Positions 21,780-27,829 of a stretch of 27,856 nt of DNA are shown here, one piece after another; positions within the stretch are counted from its first letter, which is position 1, and each line of letters begins with the position of its first letter. The position numbers and the translations under genes are program-made. The DNA is from an uncultured Clostridium sp. Its GTDB lineage: Bacteria; Bacillota_A; Clostridia; TANB77; CAG-508. Location of the stretch: NCBI GenBank assembly GCA_948466265.1, contig CAOJZU010000020.1, positions 1-27,856 on the forward strand, written 5' to 3'. The notes below the pieces were generated by a model. That model was not told the origin of the DNA, did not search any database, and worked only from the letters and a program-made list of their open reading frames with translations.

Positions 21780-22124
21780 TTATATTACCTCAATTTCTTT
21801 CCACATTTTCATTAAATGTTTTTTTGCTTTTTTTAAGTGTTCTTCTATTTCTACCATATCATCTTCTCTTATATTGTGAATTACTGCATGCCATTGTTCA
21901 TAACCATGTCTTTGTAGTGCATGATGTAATTTTAATGTATATGTTCCAACACGTTCATCATCTGGATCATCATGAAAATCTATATCAAATCTAAATAGTA
22001 AATTATAATCAAAATCATAATCTAGTCCTTCTTTCTTAAATGCTTCCCAATTTTCATATTCAGATGTTCTTTGTGATTCCCAACATTCACAATAATAACT
22101 ATGTTGTGTTTGTTCTAATTTCAT
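21780..22124 (-). CDS. Hypothetical acidic phage protein (114 aa)
   Basis: Acidic and aromatic-rich: QHSYYCECWESQRTSEYENWEAFKKEGLDYDFDYNLLFRFDIDFHDDPDDERVGTYTLKLHHALQRHGYEQWHAVIHNIREDDMVEIEEHLKKAKKHLMKMW. GAGGTGTTATAG precedes the ATG at 22124. The run of acidic residues at about 40-58 is reminiscent of DNA-mimic surfaces, but that is only a guess. No family is recognised. Confidence 0.7.
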   Translation of the reverse strand: MKLEQTQHSYYCECWESQRTSEYENWEAFKKEGLDYDFDYNLLFRFDIDFHDDPDDERVGTYTLKLHHALQRHGYEQWHAVIHNIREDDMVEIEEHLKKAKKHLMKMWKEIEVI

Positions 22125-24062
22125 CTATAACACCTCGATTCTTAATTTAGGATCTGTAGTTACTACTAAACTAATTATTTGTGTATCCATATAATCAATT
22201 TCATTTATTGATTCTCTATTGTCTATAAATATTGGTGCTGAAGTATTATAAAATTTAATTAATGTATTTATAATATCTAACCCTGCAAGAATTTTATGTG
22301 CATTATTTACATCTGCATACGGAACTCCATTTACTAATGTATCGCAACATTCTATAAGTCCGCCATTTATTTGCGTGTCAAATAATCTGAATTTTACTAA
22401 TTCAAATTTACTATTAATAGCATTTTCTAATAATTCAACTTTTGTCTTTGTAAATTCTTCTAATGCATATTGTTGACCTTCGAGTTCCTGTATTTTGTTT
22501 GCAATATCTTCTTCTGATGCTTGTAATTCTGCTATACGTTGTTTTGTTTTTTCTTGTGTTTCTCTTTCATTTAAAGTTTTATTTAACTTGTTAATTTCTT
22601 CTGTTATTTCTGCCTTTTTATTTTGTAAGCATGATATATCTCCATTTGTTAAGTTCTTTACTTTTTCTTCTAGTTCTTCTATTTCTTTGATTTTATTACT
22701 ATACTCTGGTAATGAAGTTACATCAAATGAATTATCCGTTTCTTTTGCTTTTTCAATTTCTGCTATTTTATTATTTATTTCTTCTAACTTGTTATTTAAT
22801 CTTGGAAGTTCTTGTTGTATTTTTTCTCTAGCCTTTGTATTCTCATCTAATCTTATATTTATAGCCTGGCCTTCTCTATTTATTGCCTCCTGTTCGCTTT
22901 TTTTATGTATATTTAAATTATCTTCAAATTGCTTTTTTATTTCTTCCTTTTTATCTGTTTCATACTCCCTTTTACAAGTTGGGCATATAAATGAATTTGG
23001 ATCAAATTCTAATATAGTTTTACTAACTTCATCCCATTTTTTATATAATTCTTCTTTTCTCTTTTGGTCAGATTGTATTTTTAATAACCTGTCACTATCT
23101 TCTTCTTGCTTTAATCTAATTTTATTTTCAATTATCTTTTTTTCATTTTGTAAATTTATTAAGTCTGTAGAATATTTTTGAGAATATTCAGTTTCTTTTT
23201 TTAGTTTAAAATCTGCTAATTCCTTTTTTGCAATTGCTAATTGATCTGCTTTTTTCATATTTTCTTTTGCTTTTGTTTGTATATCTGTCATTTCTAATTC
23301 AATGTTATTTAGTTGTTTATTGTAATTTTCTTTTTCTTCTTCTATTTTCTTATAATCAATATCATGTTCAGTTATTAAAGTATTTGTAAGTTCATCAATC
23401 CTTACAGGTATTGTTTCCTTTTCTTTATTTAGATCTTTTATTTTTGCTTGTACTACTTTTTTATAATCATCAATAGATCTACCTTCTAAATTGTCTTTTA
23501 ATGTTTTAAATTCTTCTTTTGAATCTAATATTTCATCATCAGAAATATTAGTACCAGAAATATTTATTAATACTTCTCTTCTTTCTTCCTTTTTTAATTG
23601 AGTATTGAAGTATAATGGGTCTGTAATTAATTTAAATAAACTTTCTGGTATTAAACTATTAATTTTTTCCTCATAATCTTTCTTTTTTACTGGTACTTCA
23701 TCAATCCAATAATTAGTTTCATGACCAGAGAATTCTTGTTCACTTTGACCTCTCTTCTTAACCCATTTTTCTTGAAATACTTTTTTAAATGTCATATCTA
23801 TACCATCAATTACTAATATTGCTTCAACTTCATGTTCTAAAAAATGTATTGGTTTATTATTACTATCTAATGTTTTTATATTAAAGTCTTTTCTATCATT
23901 ACTATCCTTATCAAAAAATAGCCATTTAAACGCATCAAATATTGTTGTTTTTCCTGTTGCATTTGCTCCATAAATATTTGTATTTTGACAATTAAAGTCT
24001 ATTATTAAATCTTTTATTCCTTTAAAATTCTTCAGTTTTAAACTAAATATTTTTATTTCCAT
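22125..24062 (-). CDS. SbcC/Rad50-like AAA ATPase
   Basis: A 645-residue SMC-like ATPase. The N-terminus has FKGIKDLIIDF and Walker A YGANATGKTT (31-40). Two coiled-coil arms (about 180-350 and 370-560) flank a zinc hook, CPTC (360-363). The C-terminus has LAGLDIINTLIKFYNTSAPIFIDNRESINE, where FIDNRES (about 612-618) is the Walker B form of the small phage members of this group. These proteins act with nucleases on DNA ends; no SbcD-like nuclease is adjacent, though the MBL protein lies four genes downstream. It is shorter than cellular SbcC (about 1000). AGAAGGGAGAAAG precedes the ATG at 24062. Confidence 0.9.
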   Translation of the reverse strand: MEIKIFSLKLKNFKGIKDLIIDFNCQNTNIYGANATGKTTIFDAFKWLFFDKDSNDRKDFNIKTLDSNNKPIHFLEHEVEAILVIDGIDMTFKKVFQEKWVKKRGQSEQEFSGHETNYWIDEVPVKKKDYEEKINSLIPESLFKLITDPLYFNTQLKKEERREVLINISGTNISDDEILDSKEEFKTLKDNLEGRSIDDYKKVVQAKIKDLNKEKETIPVRIDELTNTLITEHDIDYKKIEEEKENYNKQLNNIELEMTDIQTKAKENMKKADQLAIAKKELADFKLKKETEYSQKYSTDLINLQNEKKIIENKIRLKQEEDSDRLLKIQSDQKRKEELYKKWDEVSKTILEFDPNSFICPTCKREYETDKKEEIKKQFEDNLNIHKKSEQEAINREGQAINIRLDENTKAREKIQQELPRLNNKLEEINNKIAEIEKAKETDNSFDVTSLPEYSNKIKEIEELEEKVKNLTNGDISCLQNKKAEITEEINKLNKTLNERETQEKTKQRIAELQASEEDIANKIQELEGQQYALEEFTKTKVELLENAINSKFELVKFRLFDTQINGGLIECCDTLVNGVPYADVNNAHKILAGLDIINTLIKFYNTSAPIFIDNRESINEIDYMDTQIISLVVTTDPKLRIEVL

Positions 24063-24220
24063 TTAATTCTTTCTCCCTTCTATTTGCTGCATCTTGGAAT
24101 CTTCTTGGAACTACAATTGTTCCATTACATTCATTGCAACATCTTCCATCATTTACTTACTGGTTGTGCATTGTTTCCATAGCCTTCATAATGTTTTCCA
24201 CAAATACTACATATAGGCAT
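24043..24220 (-). pseudogene. Small zinc-ribbon gene broken by a 4-bp duplication
   Basis: From ATG 24220 (AAAGGAGAAAAAC upstream) the frame reads MPICSICGKHYEGYGNNAQPVSK and stops. In another frame the sequence continues NDGRCCNECNGTIVVPRRFQDAANRREKEL. Known small phage proteins have NNAQPVNDGRCC, so the two halves belong together. The join CCAGTAAGTAAATGAT would read through as PVND if one tandem copy of AGTA (near 24155) were removed. The restored protein would be 57 residues with CxxC and CCxxC zinc ligands. The lesion leaves only the first CxxC pair. Confidence 0.75.
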
Positions 24221-24307
24221 GTTTTTCTCCTTTCTGCTCTTGATTTCCAAATTTTTATATGTTAGAATGGAAATAGAGCATTTATATAAGTGTTTTTATA
24301 GAACTAT

Positions 24308-24640
24308 TTATTTACTTTGATCGGTAGTAGTAGTTCTATTTTTTATGTATGATGAATTAAGTTCTAATTGTGCATAATAGTTTTTTTGAGTTTCTGCATA
24401 TTCATTAATTTGTCTGATTTTTTGTTCTGGTTGTCCATAATCATTTCTTGTTGCTATTTCTGTAATTTTTCTAAATCCTAGAAATACATCTGCTATTAAA
24501 TCTGATAACTCATTATTTTTGTGTTCAAATTGTTTTTGTAGTTGTTCTAATTCAAATGTTTTAAGTTGTAACTGACTTTTTAGTGATTCATTGTTTGCTT
24601 TTTCAATTTCTAGTTCCTTTTTTAGATCTTCATTAAACAT
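24308..24640 (-). CDS. Hypothetical coiled-coil phage protein (110 aa)
   Basis: Residues 1-50 form a coiled coil (MFNEDLKKELEIEKANNESLKSQLQLKTFELEQLQKQFEHKNNEL). A helical segment follows, LIADVFLGFRKITEIATRNDYGQPEQKIRQINEYAETQKNYYAQLELN. AAAGGAGGAAAAAATA precedes the ATG at 24640. About 90 bases with no clear feature lie between it and the broken zinc-ribbon gene. Function unknown. Confidence 0.75.
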   Translation of the reverse strand: MFNEDLKKELEIEKANNESLKSQLQLKTFELEQLQKQFEHKNNELSDLIADVFLGFRKITEIATRNDYGQPEQKIRQINEYAETQKNYYAQLELNSSYIKNRTTTTDQSK

Positions 24641-24737
24641 TATTTTTTCCTCCTTTCAATTTTCTTAATTTATACTTCATTTTGGCCAATGTTATAATGT
24701 GCCAAATGTAGCAATCGTGTAATCTATCTTTTTCCAT
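24633..24737 (-). CDS. Possible basic microprotein (34 aa)
   Basis: A short frame, MEKDRLHDCYIWHIITLAKMKYKLRKLKGGKNNV, with AAAGGAG eight bases before the ATG at 24737. It overlaps the end of the two-helix membrane gene and the start of the coiled-coil gene, so it fills the gap between them. A well-placed ribosome binding site is the main support; no homologue is recalled. Confidence 0.5.
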   Translation of the reverse strand: MEKDRLHDCYIWHIITLAKMKYKLRKLKGGKNNV

Positions 24738-24960
24738 GTTTTTTACTCCTTTTCTTATTTTCACTTTCTTCATAAATTGTTTCTATAATAAGTATTGCTA
24801 TTAAACCTAAAACTGGTACTAGATATTCTCCTCCAAATGCTTGATGACCTCTAAGTTTATTAGCATAATTTATTGATAATATTGTTAATATAATCGTTCC
24901 TATAATTACTAGTAATTCTAATATTCTTACTAAAAATTTCTTCTTATTAGTTATTTTCAT
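24724..24960 (-). CDS. Two-helix membrane protein (78 aa)
   Basis: A basic N-terminus (MKITNKKKF) is followed by transmembrane helix 1 (LVRILELLVIIGTIILTILSI), a short loop (NYANKLRGHQAFGGEY) and helix 2 (LVPVLGLIAILIIETIY), then a basic tail ENKKRSKKHGKR. GGAGGTAGTAG precedes the ATG at 24960. It is expressed early from the leftward promoter; a superinfection or membrane-protection role is possible but not shown. Confidence 0.75.
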   Translation of the reverse strand: MKITNKKKFLVRILELLVIIGTIILTILSINYANKLRGHQAFGGEYLVPVLGLIAILIIETIYEESENKKRSKKHGKR

Positions 24961-25102
24961 TTTCTACTACCTCCAATTTGTTAACAAATCCTCCAATATT
25001 AAGCAATTTCATATTTTTTATTGCTTCATCTAATTCTTTTTCATTATGTATTCCATCTTTCGCTAATTCTTTCCATATGTTTTTTTCTCTTTCGGTTTGC
25101 AT
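24947..25102 (-). CDS. Small early protein (51 aa)
   Basis: A gene read as MQTEREKNIWKELAKDGIHNEKELDEAIKNMKLLNIGGFVNKLEVVENENN, mostly helical with an acidic end. AAAGGAGG lies ten bases before the ATG at 25102, right after one of the 19-base repeats. It overlaps the next gene start by 14 bases. Function unknown. Confidence 0.7.
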   Translation of the reverse strand: MQTEREKNIWKELAKDGIHNEKELDEAIKNMKLLNIGGFVNKLEVVENENN

Positions 25103-25116
25103 TTAATTTTCCTCCT

Positions 25117-25152
25117 TTAATGTGTGGTGTTCCGCATTTTTTTATTTTCCAT
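25117..25152 (-). CDS. Possible tiny ORF (11 aa) after cro
   Basis: ATG at 25152 has AAAGGAG six bases upstream and reads MENKKMRNTTH before a stop. Its last codons lie in the 19-base repeat that recurs upstream of the integrase in another frame, so the DNA or RNA element rather than the peptide may be what is conserved. It could be a leader peptide for the next gene. Confidence 0.3.
   Translation of the reverse strand: MENKKMRNTTH
25118..25136 (-). repeat. 19-bp inverted repeat, copy A
   Basis: Minus-strand TGCGGAACACCACACATTA, identical to plus-strand 26665-26683. The two copies flank cro, the operators, the repressor and the membrane protein. Each is read in the same sense by the transcript leaving its side of the immunity region. 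Confidence 0.85.
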
Positions 25153-25165
25153 TTCTTACTCCTTT

Positions 25166-25387
25166 CTATTCTACTTTTTGTAGAGTGCTAGGCAAAATAA
25201 TATAGTCCTTTGAAATTTTATATAAATTGCAAAGTTCATCAAAATCAGATATTTTCATTGGAGTTCTTCCTTTCTCCCAATTGATTATTGTTCCTTTTGT
25301 TTTCTGCATTTTTTTTGCCACCTCATCTAGTGAAAAACCTGCATTAACTCTTGCAGCAGTTAGTGTTATTTGTAACTTTTCTTCCAT
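25166..25387 (-). CDS. Cro-like XRE repressor
   Basis: A 73-residue helix-turn-helix protein: ITLTAARVNAGFSLDEVAKKMQKTKGTIINWEKGRTPMKISDFDELCNLYKI, a standard XRE fold filling almost the whole protein. As first gene of the leftward early operon it is expected to shut down the repressor promoter. ATG at 25387 has GAGGAG eleven bases upstream; a GTG at 25399 lies inside that ribosome binding site and is less likely. Its last codons carry a copy of the phage operator. Confidence 0.85.
   Translation of the reverse strand: MEEKLQITLTAARVNAGFSLDEVAKKMQKTKGTIINWEKGRTPMKISDFDELCNLYKISKDYIILPSTLQKVE
25168..25184. promoter_or_regulatory. Operator-like site at the 3' end of cro
   Basis: Plus-strand TTCTACTTTTTGTAGAG nearly repeats the perfect palindrome of the main operator (TTCTAC, five T, GTAGAA), about 250 bases away. 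It overlaps the last cro codons. A DNA loop between the sites is a possible role. Confidence 0.55.
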
Positions 25388-25419
25388 TTTTTTATTCACT
25401 CCTCTCTTGATTTGTTCAA

Positions 25420-25448
25420 ATTATATTCTACTTTTTGTAGAATGTCAA
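25420..25448 (-). promoter_or_regulatory. Leftward early promoter (PR-like), perfect consensus
   Basis: On the minus strand TTGACA (25448-25443) and TATAAT (25425-25420) stand 17 bases apart. The spacer is almost exactly the operator palindrome, so repressor binding would block it directly. It drives cro and the early operon. Confidence 0.88.
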
Positions 25449-25503
25449 TACTAAAAGTAGAATTTTTTAAACTTTTTTATTGCTTTTTTCTACTTTTAGT
25501 ATT
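25425..25503. promoter_or_regulatory. CI/Cro operator cluster (three sites)
   Basis: O1 at 25425-25443 is ATTCTAC, five T, GTAGAAT, a perfect palindrome with seven-base arms. O2 at 25448-25463 is ATACTAAAAGTAGAAT. O3 at 25488-25503 is TTCTACTTTTAGTATT, an inverted copy of O2. O1 fills the early promoter spacer, O2 touches its -35 box, and O3 lies in the spacer of the repressor promoter, so graded occupancy can set the lysis-lysogeny choice. Confidence 0.8.
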
Positions 25504-25508
25504 ATAAT
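25480..25508 (+). promoter_or_regulatory. Repressor promoter (PRM-like)
   Basis: Plus-strand TTGCTT (25480-25485), 17 bases, then TATAAT (25503-25508). It is weaker than the early promoter at -35 and contains operator O3, which suggests autoregulation of the repressor. Confidence 0.75.
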
Positions 25509-25541
25509 ATAGGCAAATAAAAGGAAAGCGAGGTTTTTATT

Positions 25542-26063
25542 TTGTTAGATGATAAATATAAAAAGATTTTTTCTAAAAATTTGAACTACTATATGAATCT
25601 AAAGGGAAAGACTCAAACAGATATTATAAACGATTTAGATATTAATAAATCTGCTATCTCTAGTTGGTGCAATGGAACTAGATTACCAAGAATGAATAAA
25701 GTGGAATTACTAGCAGATTATTTAAATATAACTGTATCTGATTTAATCGGAAACAATGATGAAAATAATAATTACTTTGAATTTATAGCTGAAGATGATG
25801 CTATGTTTCCATTATTAGATGTCGGTGATATAGCATTAGTATATAAACAATCCCATATTGAAGATGAAGCAACTTTATTAATTATTATGGATAATAAAAA
25901 AACCATTAGAAAATTCGTATTAAATGAAAATAAAACTTACTATTCATTAATTGCTATGAATGCTTGTTATAAAAATATAGATATAAATATTAATGATATT
26001 AATACTAAAATCAAAGTACTTGGAAAAGTTGTAAAGACTGAAAATAGAAGTGCTTTTAAATAA
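25542..26063 (+). CDS. CI-like repressor with degenerate S24 domain
   Basis: A 173-residue repressor. Residues 8-70 form an XRE helix-turn-helix (NLNYYMNLKGKTQTDIINDLDINKSAISSWCNGTRLPRMNKVELLADYLNI). The rest is a LexA/CI-type S24 domain: FEFIAEDDAMFPLLDVGDIALV, then LLIIMDNKKTIRKFVLNENK and YSLIAMNA. In self-cleaving relatives the first block is GDSM or DDSM; here the nucleophile position is Ala87, and no Ala-Gly cleavage pair is visible in the linker. So RecA-driven self-cleavage is unlikely, although dimerisation may remain. Start is TTG at 25542 with GCGAGG eight bases upstream. It is transcribed away from cro. Confidence 0.9.
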   Translation: MLDDKYKKIFSKNLNYYMNLKGKTQTDIINDLDINKSAISSWCNGTRLPRMNKVELLADYLNITVSDLIGNNDENNNYFEFIAEDDAMFPLLDVGDIALVYKQSHIEDEATLLIIMDNKKTIRKFVLNENKTYYSLIAMNACYKNIDININDINTKIKVLGKVVKTENRSAFK

Positions 26064-26090
26064 TATTAAGAAAGAAAGGAGATTTTACTT

Positions 26091-26639
26091 ATGGATCCAG
26101 TAGTTATATTTTTACTAATTTTTATATGTTTTTGTTTATTTATGATATATTATACATCCCATAATAAATCAAAATATAAAAAAGAAATTTCAACATTAAA
26201 AAAAGAAAAAGAAGCAACATTATTTATTACTCTCTCTCATTTTTATGGATTACCAATTGCTGAAAATGTATTAATTCAACTTTTTTCTTGTCCAAACGAA
26301 TATGAATTTTTAGCAAATGGAAATACTTTTAAATTAAATAAAAATAAAGTTACAGATATTACTATAACTAACGATGTAGAAATACAAAAAAATAATGTTT
26401 CTAGCATAGGTGGCGCTGTAGGTGGTGCAATATTATTTGGACCCATCGGTGCTATGATAGGTGGAAGAACAAAAGAAAAAACTTCTAGAATAATAAATTC
26501 TTATCTAATATTTACTTTTTTAGATAATAATGAAATAAAATATATTGCTTTTAATTGTACAGGCAACTCTAATGCATCTAAATTTGTTAAAGAGTTCAAA
26601 CAGTATAATCAAAGAGCATCAACAACAATAAATTTATAA
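26091..26639 (+). CDS. Membrane-anchored glycine-zipper protein of the lysogeny module
   Basis: A 182-residue protein: N-terminal transmembrane helix (VVIFLLIFICFCLFMIYYT), a charged linker, a small folded part (EYEFLANGNTFKLNKNKVTDITITND), a glycine-zipper SSIGGAVGGAILFGPIGAMIGGRTKEK (about 105-130), and a last beta-rich part with FTFLDNNEIKYIAFN. Similar proteins are seen next to phage repressors and integrases. It is probably expressed in the lysogen with the repressor (27-base gap, AAAGGAG before the ATG). Superinfection exclusion or another host-benefit function is likely but unproven. Confidence 0.75.
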   Translation: MDPVVIFLLIFICFCLFMIYYTSHNKSKYKKEISTLKKEKEATLFITLSHFYGLPIAENVLIQLFSCPNEYEFLANGNTFKLNKNKVTDITITNDVEIQKNNVSSIGGAVGGAILFGPIGAMIGGRTKEKTSRIINSYLIFTFLDNNEIKYIAFNCTGNSNASKFVKEFKQYNQRASTTINL

Positions 26640-26644
26640 AAAAA

Positions 26645-26686
26645 GGATAATGTGTTTAGTTTTTTGCGGAACACCACACATTATCC
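26645..26686 (+). repeat. Inverted repeat with 11-bp arms containing copy B
   Basis: GGATAATGTGT (26645-26655) and ACACATTATCC (26676-26686) are perfect inverted arms around a 20-base loop. The right arm overlaps copy B of the 19-bp repeat (26665-26683). No T-run follows, so it is not a standard terminator. Confidence 0.7.
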
Positions 26687-26694
26687 AGGAGCAA

Positions 26695-26752
26695 CCACTT
26701 AAAAAGTGATTACATTTGTATTATATACAAAAACTTTCATTTTTTCAAGTGG
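26695..26752 (+). promoter_or_regulatory. 58-bp imperfect dyad and possible promoter before the recombinase
   Basis: TTTGTAT, TAT, ATACAAA (26715-26731) forms the centre. CCACTT (26695-26700) and AAGTGG (26747-26752) are outer arms with nearly the same centre, and A-rich/T-rich stretches between them also partly match. TTAAAA and TATATA stand 17 bases apart (26699-26727) and could be the recombinase promoter. The size and symmetry also resemble serine-recombinase attachment sites. Confidence 0.5.
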
Positions 26753-26782
26753 TATTCAAAGAAAAAATGGAGGTTTTTTATT

Positions 26783-27829
26783 ATGGAAAAAAAGAAAAAA
26801 TCAGCTTTATATGTAAGGGTTTCAACCACTCATCAGATTGACAAAGATTCTTTACCTTTGCAAAGAAGCGATTTAACAAATTATACAAAATATGTATTAG
26901 GAATTGATGATTTTGAAATATTTGAGGATGCAGGTTATTCTGGTGGAACAACCGACAGACCCGCATATCAAGATATGATGAATAGAATTAAAAAAGGAGA
27001 ATTCACACATCTAATTGTATGGAAGATTGACCGTATTAGCAGAAACTTACGAGATTTCTCAGAAATGTATGATGAATTAAAAAAATATAATGTAACTTTT
27101 ATTTCAAGAAACGAACAATTTGATACATCTACAGCTATGGGTGAGGCAATGCTAAAAATCATATTAGTATTTGCAGAACTTGAAAGAAAACTAACAGGAG
27201 AACGTGTTTTTTCTGTTATGATTTCTCGTGCTCAAAAAGGTTTATGGAATGGTGCTACGATTCCACTAGGTTATGAATGGGATCCAGAAATAAAATTTCC
27301 TAGACCATATGACAATGAAGCAAAAGTGGTTCAGTATATTTATGACCAGTATGAAATAATAAAGTCCACTACAAAATTAGCTAAAAAATTAAATATTGAA
27401 AAGATTCCAACAAAAAGAAATGGTACTTGGACCCCTCGTACAGTTGGAAGCATACTTACAAATCCTTTTTATATTGGAACATATCGTTATAACACCAAAA
27501 CTAGAAAAACTCGAAGATGGAAAGACAAAAGCGAATGGGTTGTTGTAGAAGATAATCATCAAGCCATAATTAATAAAGAACAATTTGAAAGGGTGGAAAA
27601 AATTATTCAAGGAAATTATAAGGGTGATAAAAATTACCAAAGAACAAACAATAAAGTTCATATTCTTTCTGGAATAGCAAGTTGTCACAAATGTGGAAAG
27701 AAAATGCATTCTGGTTTGGATCGTGCTCGAAAAGAAGGTTTTACTCCGTCACGATACACATGTTATGCATTTAATGTTAATTACACCTGTGCAAATTATT
27801 CTAGTGATTTGCCTCTCCTATATCAATGA
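26783..27829 (+). CDS. int: Large serine recombinase (phage integrase), C-terminally short
   Basis: Site-specific integrase of the large serine recombinase family. The resolvase-type catalytic domain (1-150) has YVRVSTTHQIDKDSLPLQR with catalytic Ser14, FEDAGYSGGTTDRPAYQDM, VWKIDRISRNLRDF and FAELERKLTGER. The recombinase domain follows (about 165-300; IPLGYEWDP, WTPRTVGSILTNPFYIGTYRYN). The zinc ribbon (about 310-340) has CHKCGKKM and then YTCYAFNVNYTCANYSS. The frame stops at 348 just after the ribbon, so the coiled-coil and tail of normal members (about 450-550 residues) are missing. GGAGGTTTTTTATT precedes the ATG. This may be truncation at a prophage-host junction. Confidence 0.92.
   Translation: MEKKKKSALYVRVSTTHQIDKDSLPLQRSDLTNYTKYVLGIDDFEIFEDAGYSGGTTDRPAYQDMMNRIKKGEFTHLIVWKIDRISRNLRDFSEMYDELKKYNVTFISRNEQFDTSTAMGEAMLKIILVFAELERKLTGERVFSVMISRAQKGLWNGATIPLGYEWDPEIKFPRPYDNEAKVVQYIYDQYEIIKSTTKLAKKLNIEKIPTKRNGTWTPRTVGSILTNPFYIGTYRYNTKTRKTRRWKDKSEWVVVEDNHQAIINKEQFERVEKIIQGNYKGDKNYQRTNNKVHILSGIASCHKCGKKMHSGLDRARKEGFTPSRYTCYAFNVNYTCANYSSDLPLLYQ

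Noticed and set aside
22495..23181. Long plus-strand open frame (228 codons) opposite the SbcC-like gene
   Set aside because: Its hydrophobic, Ser/Phe-rich translation is the mirror of Lys/Glu-rich coiled-coil codons. It has no ribosome binding site and the minus-strand protein has clear motifs.
25118..26683. The 19-bp inverted repeats as ends of an insertion sequence
   Set aside because: No transposase lies between them, only cro, repressor and a membrane gene, and no target duplication is visible.
26645..26686. The 11-bp hairpin as a rho-independent terminator for the lysogeny genes
   Set aside because: It has a 20-base loop and no T-run after either strand of the stem.
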